From Oscillospiraceae bacterium (lineage in GTDB: Bacteria > Bacillota > Clostridia > Oscillospirales > Acutalibacteraceae), in NCBI GenBank assembly GCA_902788995.1, contig CADAMO010000034.1:1-36203 (forward strand): a stretch of 36,203 nucleotides of DNA, read 5' to 3'. How positions within the stretch are numbered: position 1 is the first letter of the stretch; each line of letters starts with the position of its first letter. The notes under the pieces were generated by a model that made no database searches, was not told where the DNA came from, and saw only the letters and a list, made by a program, of their open reading frames with translations. This document shows positions 22,593 to 29,488 of this stretch, in pieces. Both the position numbers and the translations under genes were made by a program.

Positions 22593-23580
22593 CCGGCCAA
22601 ACGGTTATCTGGAAACCATCCAAAAGGGGCTTTCCGCCGTGCGCGGCTTTGATCTTCACGTTTCCTACGGCAGCGGAGACCGAAGCGCGCGTCTTACGCG
22701 GCTGAAAAACGAGCTGGAAACCGCGGACGCCGTTGTCGTGGGCGCAGGCGCGGGACTTTCCACCGCGGCGGGGCTGACCTACTCCGGCGAACGCTTTGAA
22801 CGGTATTTCTTTGACTTCGCGGAAAAATACGGCATCCGGGATATGTATTCCGGCGGCTTTTACCCGTTTCCCGACGCGGAGACGCGGTGGGCCTGGTGGG
22901 CGCGGCATATCTATTTCAACCGCTGTATCGACCCGCCGAAGCCGGTCTATCCCGCGCTGCTGTCCCTGCTGGCGGGCAAGGATTATTTCGTGATCACCAC
23001 CAACGTGGATCATCAGTTCCAGCGGGCGGGCTTCGACAAAAAATGCCTGTTCTATACCCAGGGGGATTACGGCCTGTTCCAGAGCGTCGATCCCAAGGTA
23101 CAGGAAACCTTCGACAACGAAGAATGGGTCATGAAAGCCATGGCGGCCCAGGGGTTTGTGCGGGACGAAAACGGCGTATTCCGCGTTCCGGAAACCGGAA
23201 AACTCTCCATGCGGCTGCCTTCGGACCTGATCCCCGCCGCCCCGAACGGCGACCCCGTGACCATGAACCTGCGCTCCGACGATTCCTTTGTGGAGGACGA
23301 GGGCTGGCACAGGGCGTCGGCAGCCTATTCCGATTTCCTGCGCCGCCATCAGGGGCTGCATACGCTGTACCTTGAAATCGGCGTGGGCTCCAACACGCCG
23401 GTGATCATCAAATACCCCTTTTGGCAGATGACGAAAGAAAACAAACAGGCGGTGTACGCCTGCCTCAACTTCTCGGAAGCCTGTTGCCCGAAAGAGATCG
23501 AAAAAAAGTCGATCTGCATTGACGGCGATACGGCGGACGTGCTGGAACAATTACAATCGGATCATTTTTCCGAAAAATAA
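22573..23580 (+). CDS. Class M sirtuin (SirTM), protein ADP-ribosyltransferase
   Basis: This 335-aa protein has the sirtuin NAD-binding features VVVGAGAGLSTAAGL (54-68) and TTNVDHQF (142-149; N144, D146). Where deacetylating sirtuins have catalytic His-Gly it has Q163 in YTQGDYG, the mark of class M sirtuins that ADP-ribosylate a lipoylated carrier rather than deacetylate. The ATG at 22573 (AGGAT upstream) lies inside the macrodomain gene. The known systems also carry a lipoyl carrier (GcvH-L) and ligase (LplA2); neither is present here, so the target must be elsewhere or different. A terminator follows directly. Confidence 0.9.
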   Translation: MKNSYTDRPNGYLETIQKGLSAVRGFDLHVSYGSGDRSARLTRLKNELETADAVVVGAGAGLSTAAGLTYSGERFERYFFDFAEKYGIRDMYSGGFYPFPDAETRWAWWARHIYFNRCIDPPKPVYPALLSLLAGKDYFVITTNVDHQFQRAGFDKKCLFYTQGDYGLFQSVDPKVQETFDNEEWVMKAMAAQGFVRDENGVFRVPETGKLSMRLPSDLIPAAPNGDPVTMNLRSDDSFVEDEGWHRASAAYSDFLRRHQGLHTLYLEIGVGSNTPVIIKYPFWQMTKENKQAVYACLNFSEACCPKEIEKKSICIDGDTADVLEQLQSDHFSEK

Positions 23581-23585
23581 AAAAT

Positions 23586-23626
23586 AACAGGCTCTCTGAA
23601 CGAAAACGTCAGGGAGCCTGTTTTCA
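23586..23626 (+). terminator. Terminator of the macrodomain-sirtuin operon
   Basis: AACAGGCTC with CTGA (23586-23599) pairs with TCAG and GAGCCTGTT (23609-23622), followed by TTTC. It starts 6 nt after the sirtuin stop. Confidence 0.85.
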
Positions 23627-23660
23627 TGAACCGGAACTTTGTCGGGCTGACGCGAACCCC

Positions 23661-23885
23661 GTAGCGCGGCACCTCAGTGTCGCTGTGAGGGAAAAATTTC
23701 ATCACGTAGCACGGCGTATCACGCCGTCTGACATATCAGATTCAAATAACTGAATTGTAGCTAAGAACTTCCATAGGGTATCATACAGAGAAGCAACAAA
23801 TCATCATGGGCAGGCATCAGACGGCGCAATGCGCCGTGCTACCATAGTTGTTTGCGCAAAGAGCGGCACTGAGGCGCCGCGCTAC
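23661..23885. repeat. Nested REPIN-like element, copy 2
   Basis: Two inverted pairs are nested. Outer arms 23661-23684 and 23862-23885 match the REPIN arms at 168-322 (two mismatches to each other). Inner arms 23706-23731 and 23817-23842 share the head GTAGCRCGGC but have another hairpin, ACGGCG loop CGCCGT; they differ only in the 5-base loop (TATCA versus CATTG read in the same direction). No open reading frame of note lies inside. The 23627-24002 gap holds only this element and unremarkable sequence. Confidence 0.7.
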
Positions 23886-24002
23886 CGCATGATCGAACGG
23901 CTCGACAAACCGCAAATCTGCGTAAACCCATCAGGTGGGAAAGTTGACTTTGTTCTTCGCCGTTAGTTTTCAGAACCCGTCCCTCTGCGGAGGCCGTTTT
24001 TG

Positions 24003-25116
24003 TCAGTTGGCCGAAAAGCGCAGGGTGATGGAGGTGGAGCCGTCGTCGGCCAACGTCACCACGTCGTCCTCCTTCCATGCGCTGGAGGAGGGCAGGAAGG
24101 TGTACCCCGTCAGGTTCATGCGGGAGAGCACGTCCGAAATCTTCACTTCATTGCTGACAAAGGTGAGGGTGGGCGTTGTCTGCGGCAGATCGGCTGCGGT
24201 CAGCGCCGTGCCCTCGGGCTTGCTGGTCATAAAGAAGACGGAGCCGTCCCGGTTCAGGAATTTCATCGTCCGCTTGTTGGCGACCCAGTGGATGGTCGCC
24301 TTTCGCTCCGGAGCGCTGGAAAGCGTCTGGAAACTGTTGCCCTTCCATTTGACGGTCATGGTCACGTCCCCTTCGCCGCCTGGAGCGTCCTTGCGGACGA
24401 CGTACTGCTTGCCGCTCTCGGAGCAGAGGGAGAAGGCCGGATCGTCGAAGGTGATCTCAAACAGTTCCGGGGGCTGGCAGCCGCTCTTGCTCACGGTGGA
24501 AACGGCGCCGTCCTTCAGGTTCATGGCCTGCATCATAAACAGGCTGTCGGGGATCTGCGCCCGGCTGGCGCTTCCGGTGAAATCGGCGAAGCAGCTGAGC
24601 CGTTCGTCGTCCTCACCATAGCCGAAGTCGCTGACGAAGGTATCGGTGCCAAGCTGCAGGAAGGGGTACTCGCCGCCGCCCATATATTTGCGGTAGGAGA
24701 TGGCGCCGTCGCCCGCCTGCGCCACGAAGGTGAAGGAATAGTAACCGCCTGTCGCCGCCCTTGACGGAAAGACGGTCCGGCGCCAGCAGGTCCGTCTCCT
24801 CCGGGTCCGTCAGCACGGGATTGGTGAGATTATTGAGGGCAATGCCCGCAAGAACCTGTTCGGCGGTGTAGTCCGCCGGGGCGGTCACCCTCACGGTGAA
24901 GGTGGGCTCCACGTTCTTCACGCTCACAAAATCCGGCTCATAGTCCTCCGTCTCCGGCGCTTCTTCGCCTTCCAGCAGGCTCACGCTCCGCCCTTGCGGC
25001 GCGTTGGACGAGCCGCCCAGCAGCGCGCCGTTCTGTTTCGGGGCGCAGCCGGAAAAAACAGAAAGAAACATCGCGACGAGCAGCGCCGCCGCGCAGGGGA
25101 TGCGCATTTTTCTCAT
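24003..25116 (-). pseudogene. Frameshifted exported lipoprotein-like gene
   Basis: The 5' part (25116 down to about 24755) encodes a signal peptide with a lipobox-like FSGC (Cys near residue 24), a Gly/Ser-rich stretch and a strand-rich segment (NVEPTFTVRVTAPADYTAEQ). Near 24745-24765 the reading frame must move by one base in a G/C run (minus strand AAGGGCGGCGACAGG) to continue sensibly as TGGYYSFTFVAQAGDG and run to the stop at 24003. Rejoined, it would be about 370 aa, with repeated strand segments (TVKWKGNSF, LTFVSNEVKISDVLSRMN). Function unknown. The start is good: GGAGG 9 nt upstream. It could be a real mutation, an assembly error or, less likely, programmed shifting. Confidence 0.7.
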
Positions 25117-25160
25117 AAAAAAACGCCTCCAATCGAGAGACCGGCTTTTTTCTTTTGAAC

Positions 25161-25189
25161 AATATACCCAAAAAATGTGAACAATTCAA
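25161..25189 (-). promoter_or_regulatory. Promoter of the lipoprotein-like gene
   Basis: Minus strand TTGAAT (25184-25189), 17 nt, TATATT (25161-25166), about 45 nt before the start. Confidence 0.6.
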
Positions 25190-25288
25190 CTTCCGGATGA
25201 CGTGGTTCCTGCAAGAAAAATCTTCCGTAAAAAAGAAAGGCAAACGGCAGCGGGAGGGCGGAACCGTCGCGTGCCGCCGGATTTTCTG

Positions 25289-25317
25289 TTGACAAAGACG
25301 CCGGAAAAGCCCATAAT
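25289..25317 (+). promoter_or_regulatory. Promoter of the truncated deacetylase
   Basis: TTGACA (25289-25294), 17 nt, CATAAT (25312-25317). After loss of the deacetylase it would now read into the isomerase-like gene at 25559. Confidence 0.68.
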
Positions 25318-25363
25318 GAAAACGGAAGCTGACAGACGCTTTATCAGATCGGAGGGATCGCCG

Positions 25364-25480
25364 ATGAAATATCTGCACATGCGCTTTCCGGAGGGAAAGA
25401 CCAAGGCCGTCACCCTCAGTTACGACGACGGCGTGAAACAGGACTGGTACTGCTGGCTCCCCACCGCCCATCCCCAATAA
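25364..25480 (+). pseudogene. Truncated polysaccharide deacetylase
   Basis: The first ~27 residues, MKYLHMRFPEGKTKAVTLS then YDDGVKQD, match the start of polysaccharide-deacetylase (NodB-type) proteins, including the first metal-binding Asp pair of the TxSYDDG motif. The frame then loses similarity (WYCWLPTAHPQ) and stops at 25480, about 38 codons, where an intact enzyme would have at least 200. Promoter and a GGAGGGA ribosome binding site are intact. A GATGAGAGATGA-type repeat lies just after the break (25494-25516), suggesting deletion at a repeat. Confidence 0.72.
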
Positions 25481-25558
25481 TAATGCCTGTTTTTTCATCT
25501 CTCATCTCTCATCATTATCCAACCATCATCCGTGACCAAATAAAAAGGAAGCGACCAT

Positions 25559-26314
25559 ATGAAACTGTGTGTACCGATCCCCTGTTTTTTCGGCAATCTG
25601 CCCTTTGAAACCGCTGTGAAAAAGACGGCGGCGTTGGGCTACCGATACGTTGAAATCTATGATTGGCGGCAGCTTGATCTGCCGGCCGCCAAAAAGGCGC
25701 TGGAGGGCGCGGGCGTTACCATGCTCAGCATGTGTACCACCGAATTCAGGCTGACGGACCCCGCCTGCCGCGAACAATGGGTGCAGGGCGTCAGAGACAG
25801 CTGCGAGGCGGCCCGGGTCCTCGGCGTCAAAAAGCTGATCACCCAGGTGGGGCCGGATACCGGCGCGGACAGGGAAGTTCAGCACCGGTCCATCGTGGAG
25901 GGACTCAGGGCCGGCGCGCCGACCCTGGAGGCGGCGGACGTCACCGTCATGATCGAGCCGCTGAATATCAGGGTGGATCACCCGGGGTATTATCTGACCT
26001 CCTCCGCCGAGGCCTTTGAAATCGTCCGCGAGGTGGGCAGCCCCAACGTGAAGGTGGTCTTTGATATCTATCATCAGCAGATCTCCGAGGGGAATATCAT
26101 CCCGAATATTCTTGAGAACCTCGACGCCATCGCCCATCTGCACGCCGCCGGTCACCCGGGACGGCATGAGCTGCAATATGGCGAGAGCGATTACAAGAAC
26201 ATTTTTGCCGCCGTTGACAAGGCCGGGTATTCCGGCGCCTGCGGGCTGGAATACGGCCCGCTGATGGCCCCGGAAGAGAGCCTTGCGCTGGCCAAACGGC
26301 TGTACGGGGGTTGA
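25559..26314 (+). CDS. Hydroxypyruvate isomerase-like TIM barrel protein
   Basis: This 251-aa protein fits the AP-endonuclease-2-like sugar isomerase barrel, nearest to hydroxypyruvate isomerase: YRYVEIYDW near the N-terminus, TVMIEPLNIRVDHPGYYL with the metal-binding Glu, VKVVFDIYHQQISEGNII with the Asp-Ile-Tyr-His motif, LHAAGHPGRHEL, and GLEYGPL with the last Glu. Such enzymes interconvert ketose and aldose forms using a divalent metal. AAGGAAG precedes the start. It has no close promoter of its own except that of the truncated deacetylase. Cytosolic; likely sugar-acid or sugar metabolism. Confidence 0.85.
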   Translation: MKLCVPIPCFFGNLPFETAVKKTAALGYRYVEIYDWRQLDLPAAKKALEGAGVTMLSMCTTEFRLTDPACREQWVQGVRDSCEAARVLGVKKLITQVGPDTGADREVQHRSIVEGLRAGAPTLEAADVTVMIEPLNIRVDHPGYYLTSSAEAFEIVREVGSPNVKVVFDIYHQQISEGNIIPNILENLDAIAHLHAAGHPGRHELQYGESDYKNIFAAVDKAGYSGACGLEYGPLMAPEESLALAKRLYGG

Positions 26315-26376
26315 TCGCCCTCTTTGAAAACCGGGGGCTGTCCCGAACCGGAAACTGATCGAAAAAGGCGGTGTGA

Positions 26377-27261
26377 ATGATGCTGTTGCGGCAGATCAAA
26401 TATTTCCAGACCATCGTGGAGAAGGGCAGCTTCAGCGATGCGGCGGCAGACCTGTATATCTCCCAGTCCGCCGTCTCGCAGCAGATGCAGGCGCTGGAAA
26501 AAGAGCTGGGCGTCGCGCTGTTCGAGCGGCACAACCGGCGGTTCACCCTGACGGAGGCCGGCGAACACTTCTATAAAAAATCGCTGGTCATCACAGCGGA
26601 GCTGGAGCAGCTGCAGCGGGAGGTGGTCCGGATCGACCGCAGGGATGAGGCCGTCCTGTCGCTGGGCGTCCTCGTCAGCTACGACGGGGAAGAATTTCAC
26701 CGCGCCATCGCGGCTTTTGCCGAAGCCTATCCGTCCGTCAGGCTGAATATTCTCCGCGGCAACCACGAGGAGCTGTATCACGCCCTGCGCACCGAAAAAA
26801 TCGACCTGGCCCTCAACGACCAGCGCCGCGCTTTTTCGGACGCCTATGAAAACGTGGTGCTGGCGCGTACCGTCTGTTCGGTGGAGATCGCGGCGCACAA
26901 CCCGCTGTCAAAGCTGGCGTCCGTCGAAATCGAAGATTTACGGAACATTCCCTGCATTCTGGTCGCCTCCGGCGAACAGCAGGAGGAAGAACGCAGATAC
27001 TACCGCGATATCGTGGGCTTCAAGGGCGATTTCCTGTTCGCCGAGTCCCTGCAGGACGCCCGCGTCATGGTCATCTCCAACCGCGGCGTGCTGCCGGTGG
27101 AGACCACGAAAAACGAAGCCGCCGTCGGCGCGGCGCTCCGGCGCGTTCCGCTGACAAGGCGCGGCGAGCGGATCGCCCGCAATTACTGCGCCTTCTGGAA
27201 AAAGGATAATTCCGGGTTTTACGTGGAGGCGTTTGCCGAGATGCTGAAAGCCGCTTTTTGA
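26377..27261 (+). CDS. LysR family transcriptional regulator 1
   Basis: This 294-aa protein has an N-terminal LysR helix-turn-helix (LRQIKYFQTIVEKGSFSDAA, LYISQSAVSQQMQALEKELG, LFERHNRRFTLTEAGEHFY; residues 4-68) and a periplasmic-binding-like effector domain (VLSLGVLVSYDGEEF to the end). The start may be the first or second of two adjacent ATG codons. It lies 62 nt after the isomerase gene and upstream of a flavodoxin/aldo-keto reductase operon in the same direction, which it may control. Effector unknown. Confidence 0.9.
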   Translation: MMLLRQIKYFQTIVEKGSFSDAAADLYISQSAVSQQMQALEKELGVALFERHNRRFTLTEAGEHFYKKSLVITAELEQLQREVVRIDRRDEAVLSLGVLVSYDGEEFHRAIAAFAEAYPSVRLNILRGNHEELYHALRTEKIDLALNDQRRAFSDAYENVVLARTVCSVEIAAHNPLSKLASVEIEDLRNIPCILVASGEQQEEERRYYRDIVGFKGDFLFAESLQDARVMVISNRGVLPVETTKNEAAVGAALRRVPLTRRGERIARNYCAFWKKDNSGFYVEAFAEMLKAAF

Positions 27262-27295
27262 TTGATTTCATATAAGCAAAACTGATCCGAAACCC

Positions 27296-27329
27296 TCCGA
27301 ATCTGAATTGATTCAGGTTCGGATTTTTT
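27296..27329 (+). terminator. Terminator of LysR 1
   Basis: TCCGAATCTGAAT (27296-27308) pairs with ATTCAGGTTCGGA (27311-27323) with one G-U pair, then TTTTTT. Its 3' arm overlaps the next promoter. Confidence 0.82.
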
Positions 27330-27336
27330 ATATACT
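27308..27336 (+). promoter_or_regulatory. Promoter of the flavodoxin operon, inside the terminator
   Basis: TTGATT (27308-27313), 17 nt, TATACT (27331-27336). The -35 lies in the terminator loop and the spacer is its 3' arm and U-tract. About 27 nt to the start codon region. Confidence 0.6.
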
Positions 27337-27369
27337 GTGGGCAGAAACAGAAAAACGGAGGACAGAAAC

Positions 27370-27882
27370 ATGGCAAACCTGATTTTATATTACTCCCGCA
27401 AGGGGCAGAACTACGTCAACGGCACCATCAAAAGCCTTGCCAAAGGCAACACGGAGATCTGCGCGGAATTCATTCAGAAGGCCGTCGGCGGCGACCTGTT
27501 CGAGATCGACACGGTCAAGCCCTATTCCGCGGATTACATGACCTGCACGGCCGAAGCCAAGGACGAGCTGCGGGCGAAGGCCCGCCCCGAACTGAAAGAA
27601 GCGCTTGCCGATATCGCCGCTTACGACAACGTCTTCGTCTGCGGTCCCTGCTGGTGGGGCACGTTCCCCTGCGCCGTCTTTACCCAGCTGGAAGCGCTGG
27701 ATTTCACCGGCAAAAAGGTGATGGCCCTGATGACCCACGAGGGCAGCGGCCTGGGCCATTGTGAGCGGGATCTGCAATCGGTCTGCAAGGGCGCGTCCTT
27801 CGGCAGAGGGCTTGCCGTTCACGGGGCGGACGCGGCAAAAAGCGAGACCGCCGTCGCCAGATGGGCGAAGGAGCAGGTATGA
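27370..27882 (+). CDS. Flavodoxin family protein
   Basis: This 170-aa protein is a flavodoxin-like FMN fold: NLILYYSRKGQNYV (4-17) gives the phosphate-binding loop of the short SRxGxN type, YDNVFVCGPCWWGTFPCAVF holds the W-W-G isoalloxazine loop, and KVMALMTHEGSGLG the last loop. Such proteins carry electrons or act as FMN-dependent quinone or disulfide reductases. GGAGG lies 8 nt before the ATG at 27370. Its stop overlaps the next start (ATGA), and the operon continues to a ferredoxin-tailed aldo/keto reductase, a plausible redox partner. Confidence 0.9.
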   Translation: MANLILYYSRKGQNYVNGTIKSLAKGNTEICAEFIQKAVGGDLFEIDTVKPYSADYMTCTAEAKDELRAKARPELKEALADIAAYDNVFVCGPCWWGTFPCAVFTQLEALDFTGKKVMALMTHEGSGLGHCERDLQSVCKGASFGRGLAVHGADAAKSETAVARWAKEQV

Positions 27883-28214
27883 CCGACCGGGAACAGATCG
27901 AGGCCCTCTATCATGAAATGTACTCCGCCATGGTCCGCAAGGACCGGGCGGAGCTTCTGCGGCTTCACGACGAGTCTTTCACGCTCATCCACATGACCGG
28001 AATGCGGCAGAGCCGGCAGGTCTATATCGACAGCATCATGAACGGCACGCTGAACTATTACGACGAAAAGACCGAGTCGCTGGAGATCACGGTGAGCGGC
28101 GGCAAAGCGGTCATGCGCGGGCACAGCCGGGTGACCGCCGCGGTGTTCGACGGCGGCAAACACACGTGGCCCCTCGCGCTGCAGTTTAATCTGAAAAAGA
28201 CAGACGGCGGATGA
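27879..28214 (+). CDS. NTF2-like (SnoaL/DUF4440-type) protein
   Basis: This 111-aa protein resembles small NTF2-fold proteins: TDREQIEALYHEMYSAMVRKD at the N-terminal helix, LHDESFTLIHMTG, then ESLEITVSGGKAVMRGHSRV and a C-terminal TWPLALQFNLKKT strand pair. Members are ligand-binding or isomerase-like; function here is unknown. The start at 27879 overlaps the flavodoxin stop by 4 nt and has AAGGAG upstream, so it is coupled to that gene. Confidence 0.82.
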   Translation: MTDREQIEALYHEMYSAMVRKDRAELLRLHDESFTLIHMTGMRQSRQVYIDSIMNGTLNYYDEKTESLEITVSGGKAVMRGHSRVTAAVFDGGKHTWPLALQFNLKKTDGG

Positions 28215-28261
28215 AAGCTGACGCGGGCGCAGGCTTCCACCTATTGAAAGGAGAATGAAAT

Positions 28262-29395
28262 ATGGAACAGAGCAGGTTTTTTCCTGAAATCAATGGCAAT
28301 TTCGGCTTCGGCTGCATGCGGCTGCCGATGAAGGACGGCAAGGTCGATTATGAGGAATTCTGCCGGATGGCGGACGCCTTCATCGACGCGGGCTTCAATT
28401 ATTTCGATACTGCCCACGGCTATATCGGCGGGCAGTCCGAAACGGCCATCCGGGACTGCGTTTCAAAGCGGTACGACCGCAGCCGCTTTCTGCTGACCAA
28501 CAAGCTGACGGACCCCTACTTCAAAAAGCAGGAGGATATCTGTCCCTTCTTCGAGCAGCAGCTGGCGTGGTGCGGCGTGGATTATTTCGACTTCTATCTG
28601 ATGCACGCTCAGGATAAAAACAACTATCAGAAGTTCAAGCGCTGCAAGGCGTATGAGACGGCCTACGCCCTGAAAGAGGAAGGGCTGATCCGCCATTTCG
28701 GCATCTCCTTCCACGACAAAGCGGAGGTGCTGGACAGGATTCTGACGGAGCACCCGGAGGTGGAGATCGTGCAGATCCAGTTCAACTACGTGGATTACGA
28801 CGACGCCTCCGTGGAGGCCCGCAAGGTGTATGAGGTCTGCGAAAAGCACGGCAAGCCCGTGATCGTGATGGAGCCGGTCAAGGGCGGCAGCCTTGTCCGC
28901 CTGCCGGAACAGGCCGACGCGATCCTGCGGGAGCTGAAGGGCGGCAGCAACGCCGCCTACGCCATCCGCTTCGCCGCCAGCTTCCCGAATATGGCCATGG
29001 TGCTCTCCGGCATGAGCGACATGGCGCAGATGGAGGACAACCTCTCCGCCATGCGGGATTTCACGCCGCTGAACGAGGCGGAGCACGCGGCGATCCGCCG
29101 GGTCTGCGATATCTTCCGCAGCCTGAACCTGATCCCCTGCACCTCCTGCCGCTACTGCGTGGAAGAAAATGAGTGTCCCAAAGGGATCCGCATCCCGGAT
29201 ATGTTTTCTTCGCTCAACGCCCATGAGGCGTTCCACAACTGGAACACCGGCTATTACTACAATACCGTCATCACCGGCGGCGGCCACGGCAAGGCGTCGG
29301 AGTGTATCCGCTGCGGTAAGTGCGAAAAGGTCTGTCCCCAGCACCTGCCCATCCGTGAGCTGCTGAAAAACGTGGCCGCCACGTTTGAAAAATAA
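28262..29395 (+). CDS. Ferredoxin-tailed aldo/keto reductase 2
   Basis: This 377-aa protein has the aldo/keto reductase barrel (FGFGCMRLPM; Asp in NYFDTAHGYI; Lys in LLTNKLT; His in FYLMHAQD) and a C-terminal 4Fe-4S domain with CTSCRYCVEENECP and CIRCGKCEKVCP. The catalytic Tyr site reads Y in HGYIGGQSE. Third gene of the flavodoxin operon, 47 nt after the NTF2-like gene with its own AAAGGAG site. Probably exchanges electrons with the flavodoxin (inference). Confidence 0.9.
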   Translation: MEQSRFFPEINGNFGFGCMRLPMKDGKVDYEEFCRMADAFIDAGFNYFDTAHGYIGGQSETAIRDCVSKRYDRSRFLLTNKLTDPYFKKQEDICPFFEQQLAWCGVDYFDFYLMHAQDKNNYQKFKRCKAYETAYALKEEGLIRHFGISFHDKAEVLDRILTEHPEVEIVQIQFNYVDYDDASVEARKVYEVCEKHGKPVIVMEPVKGGSLVRLPEQADAILRELKGGSNAAYAIRFAASFPNMAMVLSGMSDMAQMEDNLSAMRDFTPLNEAEHAAIRRVCDIFRSLNLIPCTSCRYCVEENECPKGIRIPDMFSSLNAHEAFHNWNTGYYYNTVITGGGHGKASECIRCGKCEKVCPQHLPIRELLKNVAATFEK

Positions 29396-29441
29396 GGGCT
29401 GCAGCGGAAAAACCGACAGACAAAACAGAAGAACCGACAAA

Positions 29442-29472
29442 ACGGCCCGCGGCAGTTGCTGCCGCGGGCCGT
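29442..29472. terminator. Bidirectional terminator
   Basis: ACGGCCCGCGGCAG (29442-29455) pairs with CTGCCGCGGGCCGT (29459-29472) around a 3-nt loop. The U-rich side (TTTTGTCGG) is on the minus strand, serving the dockerin-flavodoxin gene; the plus side serves the aldo/keto reductase. Confidence 0.8.
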
Positions 29473-29488
29473 GCGCTGTTGTTCAAAA

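Noticed and set aside
23661-23885. Possible CRISPR-like repeat group
   Set aside because: Repeats are inverted pairs with unequal spacing, not direct repeats with unique spacers, and no cas gene is near.
25202-25363. Longer N-terminus for the deacetylase fragment
   Set aside because: The extension runs through the promoter and has no ribosome site; family proteins start with MKYLHMRFPEG-like sequence at 25364.
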